DNA from: Nocardioides daejeonensis
GTDB lineage: Bacteria; Actinomycetota; Actinomycetes; Propionibacteriales; Nocardioidaceae
Length of the DNA: 64,000 nt
Reading direction: 5' to 3'
Assembly: GCF_003194585.1 (NCBI RefSeq)
Contig: NZ_QHKZ01000007.1
Span: forward strand, 62,001-126,000
Positions 58,688 through 64,000 of the stretch are shown here, one piece after another. The translations under genes and the position numbers were made by a program. The first letter of the stretch is position 1. Every line of letters begins with the position of its first letter. The notes below the pieces were generated by a model. That model did not search any database. It saw only the letters and a program-made list of their open reading frames with translations, and was not told the origin of the DNA.

Positions 58688-60475
58688 TCAGCCGAGACGC
58701 CGGAGCAGCCGATCCAGCTCCTGACCCCGATCGACCAGGAACCCCTTCGTCGCCCGTACGCCGCGGTCGAACAGCTCCCTGCCGTCGTGGCCGGCCTCGC
58801 GCAGTTCGTCGGTCAGGTCAGGTCCGCGGGTGTCGTCGATCGCCAGCTCCGCATGCCCCGACGCGACCGCCGCGAGGTTGTGCTGACTGGTCGAGCCGTC
58901 GGTGTAGTAGCTCGTGTGCCCGACCACCTCTGCCAGCCCCCGATCGGCGTGAGCAGCCGTGTCGAGCTCGCGCACACCATCGAGATAGGTGAGATCGCGG
59001 CCGAACCGACCCGCGTCGGCGACCAGGTCGTGCTTCGCCTCCAGGTTGTGCAGGTGCCCTGGCGCCAGGTGCAGGTCCGCGAGGCGGTCGGTCGCCAGGC
59101 CCGGCACTCCGAGGGCGACGACGTCGTCGACGCCGGTGCCCTGCTGCAGTGCGTGTCCGGTGACCACGCCGGCGTAGGAGTGCGCCGCCACGGTCAGGTG
59201 CGGGTCGTCGCGCCGGACCACGTCCACCGCGTTGAGCTGATCCGCGAAGCGGGGTGCCGCATCCCGCGCGATGTCGTCGTGAAGGAGTCCGCGGGCTCGC
59301 TCCCCGGCGCTGCCGGGGTCGAGCAGATCGCGGATCGCCAACGGCGGCGCCTCGTAGCCCAAGGAGACGATCGCGGCGTGCCGGGCATCGTCTCCTGCCT
59401 CGTCGGAGAGACGGGACATCCTGGCCAACAACGCCTCGACCTCCGCCGTCTTGCGGGCGAGGTCGCTCGCCGGCGTGGTGCCGACCCCGTACCTGGTCAC
59501 CACGACGTTCTCGGCGGTGCGCACCCGGCCGAGGCCGACGTCGGTGGTGACACGCTCCCGGCCGTCGAGCCCCAGCGACAGCAGTCGTGCACCGGGACGC
59601 GCGGTGAGCAGCGCACTGATCGCGCTCAGGTCCTCCAGCTTGGCGTGGAGCACCGCCGGCGACTCCGACGACCCGCTGAGCAGTCGGTCCAGCCAGGACG
59701 CGCCCTCCAGCTCCCGGAGCCGGGTGGTGAGCTCCCGACGCGCCTCGGTGAGGAGTAGCCGGTTGGCACGGTCACGCGGTGCGGGCGGGATGCCCTCGGT
59801 GTTGCCGACGAGCTCCGAGCGTTCGCCGACCAGCCGGATCCGCTCCCCTGGCGACAACGACCGCCACCATCCGAAGGCCTCGGCCACGCGCGCGTCGACC
59901 GGGAGCGGGAGGAGGGGACGCTCGGCCGCCTGCCGGCCGGCGGCTATCGCCTCCACCGGGCCCGCCGTTCCGCCGTCGAGCACGCCCGACACCACCGCGT
60001 CGAGGACAGCGGCAAGCGCCGCGTCCGTATGCTCCGCCGCACGGAGCCCCTGGGCCAGCCGGTCGGTGAGCTCGAGACGCAGCCGGGCTCGGTCTGCTGC
60101 CAGGATCGGGTCGGCGGGAACCGGGGCCGGGTCGCGGACCTCACCGGTCACATCGTCCACGACCATGCCGTGCCCACCCGCTGCCACCGTCGCCTCGGTG
60201 ACGACCCGCCGAGCGGCCCGGGAGCCCGCCTCCGCCTGGACGAGGCCACGGGTGAGCGCAGCGAGTTCCGCTGCCAGGTCGTTGAGTCGGTCGCGGAGCA
60301 ACGTGTGGGCACCGACCGCGGCGGTCGCGTCGTCACCCCACCAGGACGCCGGCGGTCGGGCCGCGACGAGCTCGTCGGCCAGGTCGGCCAGGGAGCGTCG
60401 GTGCCGCAGGGTCACGCAGGCGAGCTCGTCGAGCAGCGCCGGTCGCCACGCGAGCACCTGGGAGACGGTCGCCAT
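58688..60475 (-). CDS. DUF1023 alpha/beta hydrolase with helical N-terminal region
   Basis: A 595-aa protein. The N-terminal 300 residues are helical (WWGDDATAAVGAHTLLRDRLNDLAAELAALTRGLV), like WXG100-type or T7SS-linked proteins. The C-terminal part is a DUF1023 hydrolase: DLNAVD-like start (FADQLNAVDVVRR), nucleophile Ser in LTVAAHSYAGVVTGHAL, and VDDVVALGVPGLATDR. There is no classical signal peptide. It is coupled to a 115-aa helical protein, which suggests a type VII-like secreted pair. Function not established. Confidence 0.82.
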   Translation of the reverse strand: MATVSQVLAWRPALLDELACVTLRHRRSLADLADELVAARPPASWWGDDATAAVGAHTLLRDRLNDLAAELAALTRGLVQAEAGSRAARRVVTEATVAAGGHGMVVDDVTGEVRDPAPVPADPILAADRARLRLELTDRLAQGLRAAEHTDAALAAVLDAVVSGVLDGGTAGPVEAIAAGRQAAERPLLPLPVDARVAEAFGWWRSLSPGERIRLVGERSELVGNTEGIPPAPRDRANRLLLTEARRELTTRLRELEGASWLDRLLSGSSESPAVLHAKLEDLSAISALLTARPGARLLSLGLDGRERVTTDVGLGRVRTAENVVVTRYGVGTTPASDLARKTAEVEALLARMSRLSDEAGDDARHAAIVSLGYEAPPLAIRDLLDPGSAGERARGLLHDDIARDAAPRFADQLNAVDVVRRDDPHLTVAAHSYAGVVTGHALQQGTGVDDVVALGVPGLATDRLADLHLAPGHLHNLEAKHDLVADAGRFGRDLTYLDGVRELDTAAHADRGLAEVVGHTSYYTDGSTSQHNLAAVASGHAELAIDDTRGPDLTDELREAGHDGRELFDRGVRATKGFLVDRGQELDRLLRRLG

Positions 60476-60822
60476 CAGCGCGGCCCCTGCCGCGCCGGAG
60501 AGCCGGGAGTCGGCGGTGGCGGCGTTCGGGGGCCGAGGGCGCGGCGTACCTCAGCCTCGGTAGCCGCATAGTCGACAGCCCCGGTCTGGAGCGCCTGAGC
60601 GTGCCGGCGGGCTGCCAGCGCCCACCTGTCGAACCCACACGTCCAGGCACTGAGCAGCGTCTCGACGGCCTGCGCCGCCCTGCTGCCCGGGAGGGCCTCC
60701 GCCACGGCGGGCAGCTCCGGCACGAGGTCGATCCGGTCCACACGATCCGCGGCCTGCTCCATCGCCCGACCCGCTGCCGCGACCTCGGCCAGGTCTGCGG
60801 CGACGCCCCGTCCTGCGCTCAT
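60475..60822 (-). CDS. Small helical protein, WXG100/EspC-like partner
   Basis: A 115-aa helical protein (VAADLAEVAAAGRAMEQAADRVDRIDLVPELPAVAEALPGSRAAQAVETLL, with WALAARRHAQALQTGAVDYAATEAEVRRAL). Length, helical hairpin pattern and a Y-x3-E motif near the C-terminal helix (YAATE) resemble type VII substrates. Its stop overlaps the start of the DUF1023 gene, so they are coupled. It is the first gene of the pair. No secretion machinery genes are in the window. Confidence 0.68.
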   Translation of the reverse strand: MSAGRGVAADLAEVAAAGRAMEQAADRVDRIDLVPELPAVAEALPGSRAAQAVETLLSAWTCGFDRWALAARRHAQALQTGAVDYAATEAEVRRALGPRTPPPPTPGSPARQGPR

Positions 60823-60978
60823 GCTGACGCCTCCTGACGAGGACCGCCCCGGCGGCGTACGGCCGGGTCCTCACGGTCCTCCTGGGCTCAGCGTCGCCGG
60901 CTGCGGCTAGGGCAAACCGGCCCTCGGCAGGGTTGTGGACAACGGTCGATCGTCAGGAGCGGGAGACCCGAAAGCGGG

Positions 60979-61323
60979 TCACCGACCCCAGATCCACCAG
61001 AAGCCGACCGCCATCGGCACCAGTCCGGCCAGCACCCACGGCGTGAGCACCGAGGCCTGGTGGATGACCCGCCCTGCCATGACGGCGAGGATCCCGAAGA
61101 TGCCGGCGATCACCAGCATGCCGATTCGCGAGCTCTGGTGGCTCGCGTCGATGGAGATGGCGAAGAGCACGAGTCCACCGGAGAGGTGCAGGATCGTGGA
61201 GACCGCCAACACGGACATGACCCACTTCTGGACCTGGCTGAGCGACATCGAGTCGTCGCGCTTCGGCATGGAGGGCGGCGCCGACAGGTCGATGAGGTGC
61301 TTGCGCCGCTTCGTCTCGCTCAT
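60979..61323 (-). CDS. Small membrane protein, unknown
   Basis: A 114-aa protein with a basic N terminus (MSETKRRKHLIDLSAPP) and three membrane segments (WVMSVLAVSTILHLSGGLVLFAISI, IGMLVIAGIFGILAVMAGRVI, LTPWVLAGLVPMAVGFWWIW). Common in actinobacteria as an unannotated membrane protein. It is 61 nt downstream of the next gene on the same strand. The 156 bp between it and the WXG-like gene hold only a probable promoter region with no clear motif. Confidence 0.75.
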   Translation of the reverse strand: MSETKRRKHLIDLSAPPSMPKRDDSMSLSQVQKWVMSVLAVSTILHLSGGLVLFAISIDASHQSSRIGMLVIAGIFGILAVMAGRVIHQASVLTPWVLAGLVPMAVGFWWIWGR

Positions 61324-61384
61324 GTCCCTATCATCCTCCTCCTCGCGCGCAGAAGGGCCGGGAGGGCCGGCGATGTGGGTGACC

Positions 61385-62167
61385 TCACTCGGCAGGTGCC
61401 GGCGACTCATTCCCGGCCGGCGGGCCGCTGGGAGTCGGCGAGCCCGTGTCGGTGGGCTCCGGGACCGTGGAGCTGGGCGGAGTCGTCGGCTCGGTCGGCA
61501 GCACGCTGGGCGTCTCGGTCGGCTCGCCGGTAGGCGTCGTCGACGGATCGGTCGGGGTGTCGCTCGGCTGGTCCGACGGCGTCACGCCCCCGCTGGGCTC
61601 CGGGTCGCGGTCGCGATGCCGGTCCCCGCCGGTGTCGCGGTCGACGACGCGACTGATCGAGGTGCCCTTGCCGTTGCTGCCGCCGGTGAGCGAGGAGACC
61701 GGACGACCACCGATCAGCTCGAAGGCAGTGATCGCCACCATCACCACGACGAAGGTGCCCAGCGCCCACGGCAGCACGGTCCGCCATGGCACCGCGGCCC
61801 AGCGCCCCTTGAGCGTCCGATGCGCCCTCGCACCCTCGGCGTACGACGCCCCTTCGGCGCCCAGCACGGCGTCGGCCACGTCGGGGTCGGCCAACTCGCC
61901 GTCCGACGCCAGCCGGGACGCCTCGTCGGCGGAGACCTCACGGACCCCGCCGGTGCGGAAGACCACGAGCACCTTCTCGCGGCTGGTGTTGATGCCGCGC
62001 GCGAACATCGCCGACGAGGTGGTCGCCACAACACTGCCGACGGCGGCGCCGATCAGCGTGCCGCCAGCCCCCAGCGTGGAGAGGATGACGGCCGAGGAGA
62101 CCGCGGCGAGGGCGGCGGCGACCACCGCCACCCAGTCCAGCCCGAAAGGCCCTCGACGCTCACGCAT
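61385..62167 (-). CDS. Membrane protein with Pro/Thr-rich external tail
   Basis: A 260-aa protein. Membrane segments are WVAVVAAALAAVSSAVILSTLG with GGTLIGAAVGSVVATTSSAMFARGI near the N terminus and VLPWALGTFVVVMVAITAFEL at about 140. The last 95 residues are Pro/Thr/Ser/Glu-rich repeats (PTGEPTETPSVLPTEPTTPPSS). This layout suggests an envelope protein with a wall-spanning tail. No family recognised. Confidence 0.75.
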   Translation of the reverse strand: MRERRGPFGLDWVAVVAAALAAVSSAVILSTLGAGGTLIGAAVGSVVATTSSAMFARGINTSREKVLVVFRTGGVREVSADEASRLASDGELADPDVADAVLGAEGASYAEGARAHRTLKGRWAAVPWRTVLPWALGTFVVVMVAITAFELIGGRPVSSLTGGSNGKGTSISRVVDRDTGGDRHRDRDPEPSGGVTPSDQPSDTPTDPSTTPTGEPTETPSVLPTEPTTPPSSTVPEPTDTGSPTPSGPPAGNESPAPAE

Positions 62168-62281
62168 CCCCCGAGTATGGCCGACGAACCGTCGTCACCG
62201 GAGGGATCGACGGTGTGAGAGCGAGCACGACTCCCTCCCCGAAGCGGTACGCGCGGGCCACCCGATCTCGTACGCTGAGCC

Positions 62282-63508
62282 ATGGCCTTCGACCTGAGCG
62301 ATCCGGCATTCGACACCACCTCGCCGCAGGTGCACGAGGCGCGCGAGGAGCAATGGTTCGTCGAGACCAACCTCGGCTGGGCCGTGCTACGTCATGCCGA
62401 GGCCTCGGCCGTGCTCAAGGACCGTCGCTTCCGCCAGGGAAACGCCCGCTGGCCGGCACAGAACGGCATCCACTCGGGGCTCTTCTCCGACTGGTGGCAG
62501 GAGACGCTGCTCAGCCTGGAGGGCGAGGATCATGCCCGCATCCGCCGACTGCTGACGCCCGCGTTCCGCAGCCGCACCATCGCGGCGATGCGGCCGCGGT
62601 TCCAGAGCCTGGCCAACGAGCTGATCGACGGCTTCGCCGACCGGGGCGAGGTCGAGTTCGTCTCCGAGTTCGCCGAGCCGTACGCCGCCCGGATCATCTG
62701 CGTGCTGCTCGGCCTTCCCGAGGAGGAGTGGCAGCAGGTGGCGCACTGGGCCGACGACCTGGGCCGCAGCTTCGCTGTCGACGTCGCCAGCCACGTGCCC
62801 CGCATCGAGACAGCGCTGAACGGGCTGCACGCCTACCTCGAGGAGGTCGTCGACGACCGGATCGCCCGTCCGCGCGACGATCTCGTCACCACTCTGGTCC
62901 AGGCCCACGAGGGCGAGCAGAAGCTGACCCGGCACGAGCTGGGCGTGGCGCTGGTCTTCCTCGCCTTCGCCGGGATGGAGACCACGCGCAACCAGCTCGG
63001 TCTCGCCCTGCGCACCCTGCTGGCGCACCCCGACCAGTGGCGACTCCTCGGTGAGCGTCCCGAGCTCGGCGCCCAGGCGGTCGAGGAGATCATGCGGGTC
63101 AACCCGACCGTGACGTGGGTGACCCGCGAGGCGCTGGAGGATCTGGAGATCTTCGGCCTGCACGTGCCGAAGGGCGGCATCGTGCAGGTGCTCTCGCACG
63201 CCGCCGGCACCGATCCGCGGGCGATGCCCGAGCCGGGGTTCGACATCACCGTCCTGCGCGCTCCGCATCTGGGGTTCGGCGCCGGCGTCCACCACTGCCT
63301 GGGGCACTTCGTCGCGCGCACCGACATGGCCGTCGCGCTGCCGCTGCTCGCCCACCGGATGCCGGAGGCGACTCCCGACGGAGCAGGCGAGTGGCTGCCC
63401 GTCTCCGGCAACACCGGGCCGGTGCGCTTCCCGCTCCGCTTCACCCCGGGCGTGTCTCGACCGGCCGACGACTGGTTGACCCCGCCCGACCTGAGCGGCT
63501 CTGTCTGA
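62282..63508 (+). CDS. Cytochrome P450
   Basis: A 408-aa haem monooxygenase. The I-helix oxygen-binding motif is FAGMETTRN, the ExxR is EIMR, and the haem-ligand Cys (about residue 339) is in LGFGAGVHHCLGHFVAR. N-terminal LGWAVLRHAEASAVLKDRRFRQG is typical of bacterial class I P450s. No ferredoxin or reductase gene is adjacent. A -10-like TACGCT (62271-62276) ends 5 nt before the ATG, suggesting a leaderless mRNA. Substrate unknown. Confidence 0.95.
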   Translation: MAFDLSDPAFDTTSPQVHEAREEQWFVETNLGWAVLRHAEASAVLKDRRFRQGNARWPAQNGIHSGLFSDWWQETLLSLEGEDHARIRRLLTPAFRSRTIAAMRPRFQSLANELIDGFADRGEVEFVSEFAEPYAARIICVLLGLPEEEWQQVAHWADDLGRSFAVDVASHVPRIETALNGLHAYLEEVVDDRIARPRDDLVTTLVQAHEGEQKLTRHELGVALVFLAFAGMETTRNQLGLALRTLLAHPDQWRLLGERPELGAQAVEEIMRVNPTVTWVTREALEDLEIFGLHVPKGGIVQVLSHAAGTDPRAMPEPGFDITVLRAPHLGFGAGVHHCLGHFVARTDMAVALPLLAHRMPEATPDGAGEWLPVSGNTGPVRFPLRFTPGVSRPADDWLTPPDLSGSV

Positions 63509-63562
63509 CCCGCTGCCGTCCGACCAGATGGCCGGCGTACGTGGGCGGGGCAGACTGGGCCC

Positions 63563-64000
63563 ATGAGCACGCAACTGCCGTGGCCGTTGCCCGACACCCG
63601 GCTGCGCGACGACCTCGTGGCGCGTTGGTCGACCGGTCGGGGCTACCACGACCTCTCCCACCTCGCAGAGGTGCTGGAACGGCTCGCCGAGCTCGGCGCG
63701 GGAGACGATGTCGAGCTGCAGCTCGCCGCCTGGTTCCATGACGCGATCTACGACGGCGGCCCGGACGCCGAGGAGCGCTCCGCACAGCTGGCCGAGGAGA
63801 CTCTCGCGGACACCGGAGTCGACGTCGCGGAGGTCGCTCGCCTGGTGAGGCTGACCGCCCGTCATCGGCCCGCCCCCGACGACCGGCGCGGCCTGCTCCT
63901 GGTGGACGCCGACCTGGCAGTGCTGGCCGCACCCCCGGCCCGCTACGCGGCGTACGTGGCGGGGGTCCGCTCCGAGTACGCCGCGCTCTCCGACGCCGAC
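63563..64000 (+). CDS. HD-domain protein, N-terminal part
   Basis: The first 146 codons are in the window and the gene runs off the right edge. Metal-binding HD motifs are visible: YHDLSHLAEVLERLAEL, LAAWFHDAIYDGGPDAEERSAQLAEETL, VRLTARHRPAPDD and LLVDADLAVLAAPPARYAAYVAGVRSEYA. This resembles predicted metal-dependent HD phosphohydrolases. ATG 63563 is 54 nt after the P450 gene. Confidence 0.85.
   Translation, partial: MSTQLPWPLPDTRLRDDLVARWSTGRGYHDLSHLAEVLERLAELGAGDDVELQLAAWFHDAIYDGGPDAEERSAQLAEETLADTGVDVAEVARLVRLTARHRPAPDDRRGLLLVDADLAVLAAPPARYAAYVAGVRSEYAALSDAD

Overview
The window is high-GC DNA with dense ATGA/TGATG gene coupling, frequent GTG starts, and genes typical of a Gram-positive actinobacterium: a DUF3000/ribonuclease D pair, DUF1023, WS/DGAT, HemE, a type I Baeyer-Villiger monooxygenase and a P450. 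The gene set and the flagellar cluster resemble a motile Nocardioides-like member of the Propionibacteriales. That is inference from protein character, not a database result.

Positions 1-34.5 kb are one nearly complete flagellum and chemotaxis cluster. The minus-strand block at the left holds cheA-cheW (cheW cut by the window edge) and flgN-flgK-flgL-fliW-csrA. Then come the sigma factor gene fliA, flagellin fliC, fliD-fliS and a FliT-like gene. The divergent pair cheB / cheR-cheY-cheX-cheY-(CheX-like orf) follows. The structural operon is flgB-flgC-fliE-fliF-fliG-fliH-fliI-(27-codon orf)-fliJ-(NlpC/P60 plus lytic transglycosylase)-fliK-flgD-flgE. Next are flbD-motA-motB-fliL, then fliM-fliN-fliO-fliP-fliQ-fliR-flhB, and last flhA. 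No flgF/flgG, flgM, flhF/flhG or chemoreceptor gene is visible here.

The most notable signal is regulatory. Nine sites with the form CTCAR-N15-SCCGA, close to a sigma-28 promoter, precede cheA, flgN, fliC, cheB, cheR, flgB, flbD, fliM and flhA, so one site heads essentially every flagellar transcription unit. They correct several start codons. In cheB, cheR and fliM a GTG start follows the -10 element by exactly 7 nt, which implies leaderless mRNAs. The fliC leader also carries two GGA elements, one in a hairpin loop and one over the Shine-Dalgarno sequence. This matches CsrA control of flagellin, and csrA and fliW are in the window.

Positions 34.5-64 kb are mostly single genes and small operons of general metabolism: hemE, DUF3000-ribonuclease D, an orphan solute-binding lipoprotein, a lone PemK-like protein, an HrpA helicase with an in-frame 24-bp repeat insertion, a Nudix hydrolase, an OmpR-type two-component system, a TetR regulator divergent from a monooxygenase-SDR operon, DUF402, a ThrE-type exporter, a carboxylate-amine ligase, an FUSC-type membrane protein, WS/DGAT, a solitary DNA methyltransferase, a lipoprotein, a small helical protein with a DUF1023 hydrolase, two membrane proteins, a P450 and a partial HD-domain protein.

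Several gene boundaries carry unusual short repeats: two head-to-head arrays with a 22-bp period, a 52-bp tandem repeat, a 25-bp duplication and the 24-bp palindromic repeat inside hrpA. No insertion sequence, tRNA, rRNA or CRISPR array was seen. No gap longer than 300 bp lacks a gene; the longest (14269-14546, 278 bp) contains the flgB promoter and nothing else I can identify.
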